DNA of 64,000 nucleotides from Epiperipatus broadwayi (lineage: Eukaryota; Onychophora; Udeonychophora; Euonychophora; Peripatidae): the NCBI GenBank assembly GCA_028023455.1, contig JAQFVV010012395.1:5582001-5646000 (forward strand). The letters are read 5' to 3'. Positions 10,256 to 22,632 of the stretch are shown piece by piece (position 1 is the first letter of the stretch; each line of letters opens with the position of its first letter). Under the pieces are notes generated by a model. That model worked only from the letters and a program-made list of their open reading frames with translations. It was not told the DNA's origin and made no database searches. The position numbers and the translations under genes are program-made.

Positions 10256-11338
10256 ATGCCCCGCTCGTTCCTCGTAAAAAAAGTAAAATCCGATGATTAC
10301 AATCCAAACGGACATCATGGTCACCATAATTACACTGGACCGTCCAGCCCTTCCGAAGCCTCCATTGCGCCCCAACCTACATATCTCGGCCTTAGTGTGC
10401 GAGTTAACAACGGTACGTAAACCTGCTAATTATTACTTTTCTTTCCCCCCTTTTTTTAATTAATCAAATTCTTATGAGTTAACAATTAATATTTAAATAA
10501 AGGTATTATTTAATCTATATAACTATTAGAAAAAAACCCATCCTATTCCTTTTATAAACTACATTATATATTTTTAAATATCAAATAGACAAAGGCAGAA
10601 TCTGCTCTTTTGGAAAAATCTAATTCTATTCAATAACGTTATGTTGCAGGCTACATTCATGATGTCACCTCAAGTGAATTTCGTCATGGCGTCGAGCTGA
10701 AGGCAAACGCTGAGAGCGAACTAAGTAATCAGTCGAGCACCGATAGCTCCGATAAGAGTGATGATTTTAGCAAATCGGATTTTAATAATGGAGTTACTGT
10801 AGGCTACACCTATGACGCATTTTTCATAACGGATGGTCGCTCACGAAAGCGGAATTCACTGGATCTACCTGATAAAAGCCGTCAGCGATATTCCTGTAAC
10901 GAGTGTGGCAAAAATTATGCTACCTCGTCAAATTTAAGCCGACATAAGCAGACTCATCGAAGTTTGGACAGCAAATTAGCCAAGCGCTGCCCAACTTGCA
11001 ATAAGGCGTACGTTAGTATGCCGGCTCTAGCTATGCACATTTTAACTCACAGTCTCAGTCACAAATGTAATATGTGTGGAAAAGCTTTTAGCAGACCATG
11101 GCTCTTACAAGGACATCTGCGATCACATACGGGTGAAAAACCTTTTGGTTGCGCTCATTGTGGTAAAGCCTTCGCTGACCGTTCCAATCTTCGCGCACAC
11201 ATGCAAACACACTCCGCCTTTAAGCATTTTAAATGCAAACGGTGTAACAAATCTTTTGCACTAAAGTCATATTTGAACAAGCATTATGAATCCGCATGTT
11301 TCAAGGATTCTACTCCACCAACGTCAGGCTCCGAGTAA
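10256..11338 (+). CDS. scrt: Scratch-type zinc-finger transcriptional repressor (two exons)
   Basis: Exons 10256-10412 and 10650-11338 give 281 residues; the donor G|GTACGT and acceptor TTGCAG|G join in the same phase. The start is fixed by MPRSFLVKK, the SNAG repression motif found at the N-terminus of Snail/Scratch proteins. A Ser/Asp-rich stretch (about 75-97) and [17 protein letters not shown] (104-120) follow; the latter resembles a motif known from Scratch proteins. Five zinc fingers come next: C135/C138-H151/H155, C166/C169-H182/H186, C192/C195-H208/H212, C220/C223-H236/H240, and a final C2HC finger C248/C251-H264/C269. [17 protein letters not shown] and KSYLNKH-ESACFK are Scratch signatures rather than Snail. 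Family members bind E-box-like CAGGTG sites in the nucleus and repress non-neural genes in neural precursors. At 281 residues it is short for the family. All metal ligands are present and I see no damage. Confidence 0.95.
10413..10649 (+). other. scratch intron (phase 1)
   Basis: A 237-bp intron from GTACGTAA to TATGTTGCAG that splits a Gly codon after residue 52. The phase agrees on both sides, which strongly supports this gene model. It contains no element. The intron separates the SNAG-containing exon from the zinc-finger exon. Confidence 0.9.
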
Positions 11339-11511
11339 ACAAGCTTAACGCATTATGTATATCGCGCGCTTCCAAATGCTTACATAATCTTAGGATATTT
11401 GATGGCTCTAGTTTACAAGGCAATAAATTTTTTACGGGAAGTCTTTATGCATTAATTCCAGGATTATGTTCATGCAGTTTTTTTTCTTCTTTTTAAAATA
11501 ACAATTTGTAC

Positions 11512-11517
11512 AATAAA
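11512..11517 (+). terminator. Poly(A) signal of scratch
   Basis: AATAAA lies 174 nt after the stop codon, in the context ACAATAAATAAAC. It is the first canonical signal downstream of the gene. A T-rich stretch follows within 40 nt. Confidence 0.6.
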
Positions 11518-12581
11518 TAAACTATCAAGGATTCGTTACTGAGATTTATTTACAATGTAGATGCCAAAGATCTTCAGCATAGACTTATTAAATTGTAAAT
11601 ATATATATATCGCGTCAGCACTAGGGCTCTGACTTAGGGAAATTTTACGAGTGCCATTTATTTATTTATGATATAAATATATGTATAAATACGTTTATTC
11701 ATATTTTATTCTTCATATACAGACTTTCAACGTTGAGTTTTACTTTAAAAGTTTTGTTTTCTATGACTGTTATCTTTTGCGTTACTGTATATAAATTATT
11801 CTTCCTTCAGGAAATGCTAAACTCCAACGTGACCAAGGAGATATTGTAGTTTTAATTAAGGTAAAAGGCCAGTTTTTTTTTATAAAATATATATATAGCA
11901 ATAATTTTTCTTATCCATTGTTTCCAACTTGTAGATTATTAATCATTATTCTCTGAAATACATTTTAATGATGTATTTATTATATATATAATCTATGTTA
12001 TTTCGACTTAGGACGTCGACTCAATATAACTAATGCAATAATATCGCACTACCGACCGTAGTTGTATGTAAATAGATTTATTATTAAAAATAATAATACA
12101 AAAAAAAAACACTCTTAATAATTTGAACTAATGCTAGAACTGGATTTACTATTTACGAGTCCATTAGCTGTAATAGTAAAGTTTTAATCTCGATAATACA
12201 CAGGTAGATAAGACTACTTAAATGTTAAAAAGTTAACGTTATGAAAGTGGGCTTGGCCAAGGATCGAAGCACACGCCATATTTAGGTTACGAACGATTTA
12301 CTTTAGCATGAGATTAAATGCAATATTTTGATAATGTATTTTATGCAATTTAATGATCAATTAAAGTCTTTATATTGATCAATATTTAAATGACTTGGTA
12401 TTTATAATTTAAAAACTGTGTGTGAAAATTTATTAATTGATTAAATTGTATATAATCTGCAAATATTTATATAGAGTTAGATACATAAAAACTTTTGTTA
12501 CGTGCAAGTATTCATCAAATTACAATTTAAATATAGCAATTACAGTAATTTATTTTCCTTTTTTGACAGCTTTAATAGCGC

Positions 12582-12648
12582 CACGTGACACAGGTAAGCC
12601 GCAAGTTGAAGTGCTTGAAAACGCAAAATGATGAATAACGACCACGTG
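12582..12648. promoter_or_regulatory. Pair of CACGTG E-boxes
   Basis: CACGTG occurs at 12582-12587 and 12643-12648 within a short, less AT-rich interval 1.2 kb downstream of scratch. CACGTG is the palindromic E-box bound by bHLH and bHLH-zipper factors. Two perfect copies 61 bp apart are unlikely in DNA this AT-rich, but no function can be shown from sequence. Confidence 0.3.
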
Positions 12649-13284
12649 TCAGTACCACCCCTAAGGATGGACTCTGAGATTCTTTTTTCTCTCTAAAAAA
12701 GGCAGAATCTTTTGATTGGTTGAAACTATTATATTAAGTAGCGTTTTTTTTATTATTATCTTTTCTTTAATTAAACAATAATTCAGTTTTTTTTTAAAGT
12801 TAATTTCAAGCGCACATACATAATATTGAACATCAAATAATATCTGTCTTACAGAAATGGATAACAATTGCATTTTGCAGCTTTATGGCAATATTTTTTG
12901 CTTAGCGACTCTTTAGTGACAAAAACCTGTTTTATACTAAGAATAAAGAAAAAAATCATTACATCATGCTTCAAAATATATATCCAGGAATTCTGGGAAT
13001 ATATTAACTAAAAACTGATTATTTGCTAAACTGAATAATTTAAATTAGAAAATGATGCACAAAAAAATAAAGTAGAACCATGAACTAAACACATATCTGC
13101 ATAATATTAGAATTATGCTGTGTTTCATTGCCAAAAATCATCATTTGAGCTTATATCATGCGATGCTTATCCTCCAGCTAAGAATTCTGTATAGCATTAA
13201 GCATTAGTTGACTGAAAACCAACTAGTTCCTGAAATAAATTCCGTTATTGTAAGGTAAATTGCCCAAGAAATTCAGCAGTCAAG

Positions 13285-13312
13285 CCCCCCCCCACACACA
13301 CACACACACACA
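13285..13312. repeat. Poly(C)/(CA)n microsatellite
   Basis: Nine C residues run directly into about ten CA dinucleotides. Similar long C runs occur at 9671, 16778, 23290, 50051 and 50868. Confidence 0.9.
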
Positions 13313-13800
13313 AATTCGATTTGGAATCAAATGGCTGGTTGGATTATTCTTAACAATATCTAACTACTTGAGCCAGTCAATGTTGATCATCTCTTTCTTA
13401 GTAAATAGTAAAGGATGACTACAAGGAAAATACTTATCAGCATTATTTTTATAAGTAGAATATGCTTATTAAAATCCATTATAAAGAAAAATGCAAACTC
13501 CAGAAGATATATATAAAAAAAAAGAATAACTTTTATAATGATTATAACAATCAATCAGTAAAACACTAAAAGGGCAACATACACATTAGTCCTTTTTAAC
13601 ATACTTATTTGCCATCTTATAATAATTTTTTAACTTCTGAAAAAAAAAATTCCCTTTTTTGAATACATGGTAAAATAACTTACACTGCAGGTCAAAGGTC
13701 TCTGCAATAGCCTTTTATAACAGTGAATCAAAAGACAATTTTGAGACTAATTAATTACAGTTGGTGATAATTTGTGTTTTTTCTTATGTTATCCTATTTA

Positions 13801-14446
13801 TTGATCCATAATTGAATAGTTAATTGGGCTGGATATGGGCCAGCTAGCTAAATATATATATATTGAGTTTGCTTAGACATTCTCAACTACCTGAAAAAAA
13901 AAAAAAAAAATGAAATTTCCTCCACATTTGAATGACAGATTGTGAGCATAACAGTTGATTCATAAATCACTACGTCATGAGTTCTTTCATACTGTGTGTA
14001 TGTATATATATAAGATCAAAACAAATATTAAGAAATTTTCTCTTAATGCCTGGATTTTTATCTTGGATACTGCTGTAATTAAAGTTTGGAACATTACAAA
14101 AATGTTGTCAAATTCTTAAAAAAATATTGATCCATAATTGAATAGTTAATTGGGCTGGATATGGGCCAGCTAGCTAAATATATATATATGTATTGAGTTT
14201 GCTTAGACATTCTCAACTTCCTTAAAAAAAAAAAAAAAATTGAAATTTCCTCCAGATTTGAATGACAGATTGTGAGCATAACAGTTGATTCATAAATCAC
14301 TATGTCATGAGTTCTTTCATACTGTGTGTGTATATATATATAAGATCAAAACAAATATTAAGAAATTTTCTCTTAATGCCTGAATTTTTATCTTGGATAC
14401 TGCTGTAATTAAAGTTTGGAACATTACAAGAATGTTGTCAAATTCT
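13801..14446. repeat. 326-bp tandem duplication
   Basis: Two adjacent copies start at 13801 and 14127 with TTGATCCATAATTGAATAG. They differ mainly in the length of an A run and a TA run, plus a few substitutions. The unit contains GGGCCAGCTAGCTAAATATA and AAGATCAAAACAAATATTAAG. It has no coding potential. The high identity implies a fairly recent segmental duplication. Confidence 0.9.
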
Positions 14447-14814
14447 AAAAATTGTTTATCAAAATACAATAGTGATTAGATAAGATTAATATTAGTAAGG
14501 ATACAAGTGTGAAGAGTCCATCTTTCTAAAATTTAGCATATGATGAAAATAAAAAAATATATTAGTATAGATAATTAAAAGGAAAAATAAAACTTGGGAA
14601 ACATAAAATACAAATTGTCCACCTTACTTCAAAGACTTTATAATAATTTTTTTTATTGTATATATATACACACACATATATAATCTGATGTTTCGATTGT
14701 TCAGCAGTCTTTCTCAATGTTATGATATGATAAATAAAATAAATATAAATAATATAATTAGTAATTAATAAAATTTTAAAAAAAAAAATATCTTTGTCAA
14801 ATTATTTATATAGC

Positions 14815-14905
14815 TGAAATCAATAAATGAAATTAATAATAGAATTAAAACTTCGATGGAATGCTTTCAGCAGAAATAATCTAATATTAAAAGAAAATTA
14901 GCATC
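14815..14905 (+). pseudogene. RTE fragment
   Basis: AATGAAATTAATAATAGAAT followed by AATATTAAAAGAAAAT matches the EINNRIK and following segment of the RTE copy near 8315-8390. This is a short relic of the region just after the RT active site. Confidence 0.5.
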
Positions 14906-15639
14906 TGAAAAGTTTTGTTTCGCTATAAGGAACTATTCAGAAATAACAGATCTCAGAATAGAAAATTAGAGAATTATATTGTTTAACAAGGAAGGAAAGC
15001 ACAATATATTGTATCATTGATTTTGACAAAATTAATAAAATAACAAATCACTTGATTCTTTAGCACACATAATATGTGATAAAACAAGAACAACTTTATT
15101 CCAGTGTTATCTATACTAAGCTTGAATAATCAGTGATTACTAAATGATTATCTGTATCAATTATGACTTGGTATTCAAAGATGCAAGTAATGTAATTGTG
15201 CATCTAGCAACTATTTTTATATCCATTTTATTATTCAATCTAAAAATCTGAAATTCAAAATAACCTATATAACATATGGTCAGTAACAATATATTTTAGT
15301 AATCTCAGTTCTTTTTATACTACAAACACCTTTTCTCTTCAGCCAGGAATGTTAATAACAAATCACTTGGATTATTTAGTTTACATAATGTGATATTGTT
15401 TCATATCTTAATTACTATTCAAGCAGGGTTGGCTTGGGTTCAAAATTTTATAGAATATTTTAGTGTTTTTGGCGTGAAAATGGAGTTAAAGGAGATCGAT
15501 CGATATATAATGCATAACTTCCATTTTTGGCTCCCCAAGTTCTCACCGACAAAGGCAAAAAGCCAAAACTGTTCTAGAAATTTAAATGCATCGATTATTC
15601 AAGTTTATTATAAATGATAATAGGAAGTTGCTTTTGTTT

Positions 15640-15790
15640 TACAGAAAGAACAAAATGGAGCTAGGCTAAGATAACAACATATGGCCAACTCAAGTTTTAA
15701 ATTAAATCCCAAGAGATCTAGGTCACATCTCACACTAAGAAGAAGAGATAAGATGGTTTATTGGAGTGATGAGAAAAGGAACAAACATAG
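15640..15790 (+). pseudogene. RTE 3'-end fragment
   Basis: AATGGAGCTAGGCTAAGATA and AATCCCAAGAGATCTAG correspond to the KWSWA and IPRD segments of the RTE copy at 8611-8700. The order of the segments is kept, but stops and small indels are frequent. It probably belongs with the fragment at 14815. Confidence 0.5.
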
Positions 15791-18700
15791 ATTTTGCTCA
15801 TTTTTTCAGTAGTCATCAATGTGATTAATTGTTATCAAATTTCAAATACATGTATTAACTAGGTGATGTTCAACCTAGCAGTCATAATCTCTTGATCAAT
15901 TGAGACTATTAATCCATTAAAATTTTTAATCTTTTTTATAAAAACTATTCATTATAACATATAACTTAACATATTTATCAGAAATTTCATATTAAATTTC
16001 TATAGATTTTGATTATTAAATTTTTTGATATCAAAAAAATAGCTTGCACATCAGAAATCAAAGAGATTTTCAAATATAAGAGAATTTACTCCAATTTACA
16101 TACAAATTGATTTATATGAGCATACAATTTTCTAATACCTAAAAGAATTTTTAAACTAGCATTCTGTACTGATTTCTCGCTAATCAGTTTCCATCAAGAT
16201 GCCATAACAAAAGTTATAATCATTTAATCTTGTAGAGATATACGCCATTCTTTCAAAATTATTTTCTAGGCTCTCCAACTCCATAAAATTAAAAAATAAA
16301 TATTTTGCGGGAAAAGACCATGGCAAGATTTTCTGGAAGTTGAAGAATAATATCATTGGTACTTTTTCACTGATCTGAAAATCATCAATATACAGTATTG
16401 TTTATTTGTTGCAAATAGAACTCCATTTAGAAAAAAAAAAAAATCTAGAGATTCAAACCAGAAGATTGATTCACTTCATTAAGTCCAATTTTATCATTAC
16501 ATATAGACATAGAAAATTTACTTCAAGTTTTGTTTGTCCACACCTATATAATATCCAGGCTTTTAGCATTTTATTTCTGAAGCACATGAATAATGAATTA
16601 TCAAATTCATCTAATATTATTGTTGAGACTAAAAAAAGATGAAACTATTTTTTGCATTATAATTTAATTATGGATTGATATTTTTCAGCTGATGAGATTC
16701 GTTAAGACAAAAGTTTACTAGTGATTCAAAATCTTAATTTGTAATAATTTTTCTATTGAATTGTCTTTTGGATTTTACCCCCCCCCCCCCCCAAAAGACA
16801 ATTTCACATATTTATATTATCTTTATTAAAATTACCTAATTGTAATTTAAATCTATAGTTATCTTAATTTTTTTATATCATTTAGTTTTAATATTATGTT
16901 TTCATTACATTGTTTCATCTTTTTTAAAATTAAAACAATAAACAGCTACTAACAATCACAAATGCATCCACATATATAACATGCAGAACATTTTTCTGTT
17001 TATTTGATATTTTACAGTAATGTCTTTTCATTTCTTCATAAAAAAAACTTTTCTTTCTGAAATATTTCATCGTATCTAATTGTAGCCCTCCAATGTGTTC
17101 TAGTTTTTTCCGTATCTTCTCAATGGAAACAACTCACACTGCACTTCTTTAGAACTCTCTTAAGAAATCTTGCATTGTTTATTTGTTTTATACATCCAAT
17201 CCAATAGAAGTATGATTTTACGATAGTGAACTCTATAGTCTCACATCTAGCAAATTGAAAAACATATTGGTTTTATGATATTACCATTGCATTTTTAAAA
17301 TTTTATGGAGCATTCTTAAAAATTTCTGTCTTTCAATAATTTTTAAAAATATGTTTGACCATTATTGCATAAATTCTTTAATATGATTTATTAATAATTC
17401 AAATCAGTTATAGACATTCTTTCTTAAGCAGTGGACTTTCTATCATATTGTTCATAATAATTCACAGGCAACAAATTTCTAAATTATATAAAATATTTTC
17501 TCCATCCCCACCTCTTTTTTTTAAACAAAGATCATCCCTTTTATGTCTGTCCTATAATGCTATAATTTTATTTTAATAAATTATGTTCTTAATATTTGTA
17601 AAAACACACATAGTTTAAACTTTTGATGCAAAAAAAAAAACAACTATCAAAAACAACAAAAAAAACCTGAATGCTTGAAAATTATATTTATTTACGAACA
17701 TACATGTGGATATGCAAACTTATAAATATAAATTAAATTTGCTCTATATAACCAGATATGAATAAATCGATTTTAATTTATGGCATATAGAAAGTATTTT
17801 AAATTTAAGATGTCATACACAAAGTCTCAAAATGCTTTAAGTCACCCACATCTGTTTTAAATCATATTATATATAAAAAATGTACATTGTCAAAATTTCT
17901 GTGTATTAATTCTTTAACAGACCTTATAATAATATATATAGGATTGCAATTGTTGTATGACATTAAATAGTTTTTACAGCTTATTCTTTTGTTATAGTTA
18001 TTTTTGTACTTAAAACATTAATAATCTGTAGTGATACTATACATATTTTATTTTCAATTATTGCTCCTAGGTGGTACAACAATCATGGCAAAAAACATTT
18101 CTCAATCTCAAGTTTTTAGAATTTTATTTGGAGGGGAGGATTATTTTACATTTATAAAGATAATTTTTTTTTTTATGGGTATGCAATATTCATAGATTTT
18201 TTAAAAAGTCTATTTCATTTTTATAAGTACTGTATATTATATTTTTCAAAGAACCACAAATTTACATAGTAGAAAATATTTTATAATGTTTAAAACTTTT
18301 TTTTATTTCTAAAAATATTTTTAATAATAAATTAAGTCTCATATATAATAAAATATTGGATATTATTAAACCCTCAATATAGTAAATTAATTTTCTTCAT
18401 AACAGTTAAATCAAATCTCCCTCTAACATATAAATGGTCTTTTTATCTCACTTAAAAATGTATATCTATATTCACATTATACAAATTTATTTTGAGAGTA
18501 TATTTGTTTTAATGAGCAGTTTTTAATAAAAAATCAAATGATTATTAATTATTCTTTATAAGATTAAAAATTATTACATTTAACGTATATATTGATACAG
18601 AGAGAAGATATAAAATAATGAATAACTACAATAACAATGCTTGATCATTTTTTGCATCAAAACTAATTATACATTGTATATAAAATATTAAAAAATGTCT

Positions 18701-19839
18701 ACAGATATACTGAATCATTTCTTAGAGAACAGCCTCAAATTCTCAGAGATAGTGGAGAATGTCAACCTGTCATGTTTTTCAAAAATGACCTACAATGGCT
18801 CAATATTTAAATTACGGTAAATATTATATCATGTTCCTCAAATCAATATTTAACTGTTTGGCTATCTGAATTAGAGCAAAAATACCTTGGAAAGTTGATA
18901 TATTGATTTAAAATAATGTTTACACTGTGTGATGAATTCACTTCTTAAAATATTCCACATAGTCTGTATTTATGAATGGATTATAAAAATATGGTGATAT
19001 GATTTCCCAAAGTATCAATTCCACAATTGGAAGTTTGATGAGCTAGTTTGGTCATTAGCAGGTAACATTTCAGGAATTGTAGTAAATTGTAAATTTCATC
19101 TATGAGCTGTCATTCATTGTCTGATTATTATCTTCATGTGATCAATACATTATAGAATTCAAATTAACTGTTCCACTTGTGAAATTCATGATCGACTATT
19201 TTGGTAAATATAGGAATGTTCAAATATTTGGTGACTTCTACAATGATTTGTCCCATTGTGATTTTGTTTATCCCTCGTAGTAAACATTGATTTTTGACAT
19301 ACTTCCATGATTTATGCTTGGACAACCTTGTTTGAGACTCAAACTAACCAAAATCATGAGAAGGGTAATTTCGAAATATTATTTTAACAAATTTATGCAC
19401 TGATGATCCAGCTAATTGGGAAACAGTAATATGAACTTTTAAGCACAGATTTGAGATTTCTTCTAATAGCTTATTAAAATGGCCAATTTCCTATCAGATA
19501 CTCCTTAGGTTTGTAGTGTAGTGGTAATCCATTCTATATTACTCTATTCTAGAGTGAATAATTAATGGACACCAAATAATAGTGCCAACCAGATTCTCAA
19601 GTCTGAAAGTATATCAACAGTTTTATATTTAATTATCTCAACTGTATGAAGATTTGATTCTTCTATCAAAAAAAGAAGGAAAATACCCCAAAATATACAC
19701 ATTCTTCTGTGTATGATAATGGGGAAATTGAAACAATATCTTCAATATTCTGAATTTGCAAAATAACATAACTAAAATTAATGCATTATTTTTTTAAATT
19801 TTTTATATTATATATAAATTTTGTACTGAATTTGTAAAT
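15791..19839. other. AT-rich DNA without recognised genes
   Basis: Only short open frames, with no splice-site or motif support on either strand. A run of 15 C lies at 16778-16792. A-rich and T-rich homopolymers are common. Confidence 0.55.
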
Positions 19840-20560
19840 TATGAAAAGGCATTTGATTCTACAATATTTTTGCAATGACAAATTTTGGAACATCAAGACA
19901 AACCTAGAGTAGTGTCAACTTTTGAGAAATATTTATCAAAGTATAATGGCAATGATTAGATTGGCAACACTAAGATAAAAATATCCATTAAGAAAATATA
20001 ACATGGTGATTTCATCTTTCCAAAATGTCTTGCAGCAGTTTTAGAGGAAGTACTTTAAGTATTAATATGGCAAACTAAAAGAATAAAAATAAATTGAAAT
20101 TGCTAGCCATCTAAATCTGTAGTTGAAGTGATAGTTTTTGAAAATATGGCTTCAGAGTTTCAAGAAATGCTACAAAAAGCTATTAGATAACTGCAAAAAA
20201 TGAATAAAGGTAAATTTAAAATAAATAGTATTCAATACCTTTTCAAAAAAGGCCAAAATAAAAATTGATAATCGTGAATTGGAAGAAGTTAACAATTATA
20301 AATTACATTGGTCATTAAAACTTGTGGAAGCAAAATGGATGAAATTAATCATATGATTAAACTTGAATAGAATACTATTAAAAAAAAAAAAAGATTACAA
20401 GGAAATATGATTACATGTTTGAAAAACAAGACTTTAATAAATATATTTTGTCAATGCTTATTGTGATCTGAGATTTGGATATCTAATGAGAGCAATAAAT
20501 CTATAATAAAACTTAAGTTGTCAAATTTATAAATAATAATACAAATAATACAGTAAAAAT
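19840..20560 (+). pseudogene. Decayed RTE reverse transcriptase fragment
   Basis: Across frames the remains FVNYEKAFDS, LSINMAN, NNYKLHWSLKLVEAKMDEI and KNKTLINIFCQCL match the order of the RTE copy at 7850-8460 (FVDLKK, NNYKYLG, NKVFSKCILTVL). Stops and frameshifts occur every few codons, so this is older than the copy at 2176-8785. Confidence 0.6.
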
Positions 20561-21063
20561 CTATAATTTGCTTGTTTTTTCTTTTTTAATACACAGACAC
20601 ACATTTCTAATTTAAAGATGAATTAAATTTCGATCATTAAGCATTAAACATATATTTTTTAAAATAATCAATTGTTTGGAGACTATTTGATGTTTGAGCT
20701 CTGTTTTAGTCATCTCAAAAGACGATCTAATTCATTGAAAAATAGTGCAATATTTGGAAATGTTCATGAAACAGGAGTTAGATGGATTCTATCATCACAA
20801 TCGAACAGGATTTATATATCATTAGTTTTTTCCTATAAAGAATAAATTTGTTTGGCAGTGACCTCTACCATTAAATGTAACTGAGTAATATTGAATATTA
20901 GACAGCAGTGATCTAGATTCAACTCTTTATAATGATTAATATATATATGTTTTAATATAAAAAATAATTTAAAAAGATTTTTTATTTATCTTTTTTTTTT
21001 TTGATGAAAGGAAACAGTATACTAACAATGTTTTTTTTTTTTTCTCTTAATTTTTTTTTCATA
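20561..21063. other. AT-rich DNA
   Basis: No element or gene recognised. Long T runs near 20990-21060 probably relate to the tail of the adjoining minus-strand SINE. Confidence 0.5.
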
Positions 21064-21160
21064 TGTCATAGCATCTGCCGGGACGCGAACCCACACCCGT
21101 CTGCAACCAACTACTTGCTTGCATGGCGGTTGCGATACCTCTCGGCTAACAACGCAAGAC
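21064..21160 (-). mobile_element. tRNA-like SINE (minus strand)
   Basis: Read on the minus strand it gives a box A-like TTAGCCGAGAGGTATCGC and a box B GGGTTCGCGTCCCGG, followed by a T-rich stretch on the plus side that represents an A tail. It shares most of its length with the element at 43226-43332. The cloverleaf is incomplete in the anticodon region, so this is a tRNA-derived retroposon rather than a tRNA gene. Confidence 0.7.
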
Positions 21161-21587
21161 TAATTTTTTTATTTTAATATTTATTATTAATAAAATGCTT
21201 AGTTTTCAGAATTCTTAACAATGCCTCAGAATAAAATAGCTTTTATAATTGATGGGTGTGGTCTAAACTACAAAAATTGTATGTGTAAGTATAATAAACA
21301 TTTGAAAAAAATATTTTTATTAAATTGAATCATTTAAATTTGTATAAAAATATTTTGTTTTGTTTTTTAAAGTTATTAGGTTCATTATTTATAAATGAGT
21401 GTTTTAACTAACTCAACATCTCTGTTGCGACCAGGGAAATGATGAAACCAGTTTGGATTATAGATTAGGCACAATAAGCACCTGCCTGTGTCCTCTCTTC
21501 TGAAAACTTAAAATAAAAAAATGTATTAAAAAAATTCAGCTTATTTGAAAGTTTGTGATGGCGACATTTTCTTTGTAATTATATTTT

Positions 21588-22632
21588 GAACTATTTCCAT
21601 CATTTAGTTAATTGTTTTTAGAAAAATTCAAACTGCAGTATTTCAAAATTTTAAAATACATTTAATTATAAATAATAATACTAACCTATTAGGCTATTCT
21701 ATCAAAGTCAATAGTGAATAGAAAGTTTATATATTTATCTATGAGGATTTTGCTAATCTCTCTATTTTTTATTTAAGACTAAGATTAATGAATGATTTCC
21801 CAAAAAGAATTATCACTAGATCGAGTTATGAACCCCCTCGAATGTATGTTCATTGGTCTATTACTTTAGACTTGTTTTTTTTTTTTTCTCTCTCTAATCA
21901 TTACTTTGTGCTCTTTCAATTCTTTTTTGACAAGACATCTAGTTTCATTGATGTCTATCCTGTCACATAGTATTTCATAGATACAGTTCTTGTTTTTCAA
22001 CATTTCAAGGTTGGGTTTTGTAGAAGTATGAAATACCATGTGAATGTGAAAGGAAACTTAAAATGCTGAAAAACCCACCAAAAAATGATTAAAAGAACAA
22101 AAATTAATGATTAGAGAGGAAAAAAAACATATGTGCTTAAAGTAGTTGACTATATATGTTTAGTTAGGAAAAAACAAGAACATTAGACAGAGAGGAAAAA
22201 GTAAAATGGAAAAAATTTAAAGCTGCTCACATGACAATGCCAAATAACCCTACAAATCAAACTAATGTGATAATCCATAATGTTTAAAAAATTCATTAAT
22301 CTTGGCCTCAAAAAAAAATTAAAAAAATGGAGAAACAGGACCCTCATAGGTAAATACCTTATTTTTTTTACAAATTATCCTAGTTAGTAAGAATGTTATT
22401 TAAATTTAATAATCATAAATCTAAAGATTACAAGTTCAATTACCATTCTAATACTGTCACCAATCAGGCTAGCAAAACCTGAAAAAGAAAGGAGAAAAAT
22501 ACCACTTGAAACTTTGTGTTTTATACTAATCTGTGTTTAAATTAAGAATTGAATATATTCAAAAAGTTGAAAATAAAGTTTGAAATTTCTCTAAAAATTA
22601 TTTAATAATTAAGTTAGATGATGGAAGTAGTC
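21588..22632. mobile_element. Large foldback element, family A, copy 1
   Basis: Inverted arms run from GAACTATTTCCATCATTTAG on the left to GATGATGGAAGTAGTCC on the right. The right arm holds SINE family A sequence (GGCTAGCAAAACCTGAAAAAG and after). Inner arms share ATTTATCTATGAGGATTTTG with the right-side CCTCATAGGTAAATACC. The middle shares TATGTTCATTGG and CTCTAATCATTACTTTGTG with the copy at 33667-34620, so both come from one complete composite element. The left arm has lost its tRNA-like part. Confidence 0.65.

Larger units (their letters stand above)
11540..13800. other. AT-rich DNA downstream of scratch
   Basis: No long reading frame. Two short islands have exon-like borders on the plus strand. 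At 11816-11862 a TTCTTCCTTCAG acceptor precedes a 16-codon open frame ending in AAG|GTAAAA. At 12570-12593 a T-rich ACAG acceptor precedes 24 nt ending in CAG|GTAAGC. Their phases do not join simply, so I do not call a gene. Positions 12244-12300 hold a faint tRNA-like stretch on the minus strand. Confidence 0.4.

Noticed and set aside
12437-12631. Coding frame ending in PRDTGKPQVEVLENAK
   Set aside because: The first part is low-complexity AT-rich sequence and the phase does not fit the other exon-like island; kept only as a finding on possible exons.
21064-21160. Functional tRNA gene
   Set aside because: Boxes A and B are present but the anticodon arm does not fold into a normal cloverleaf, and the same unit is a tailed retroposon at 43226-43332.
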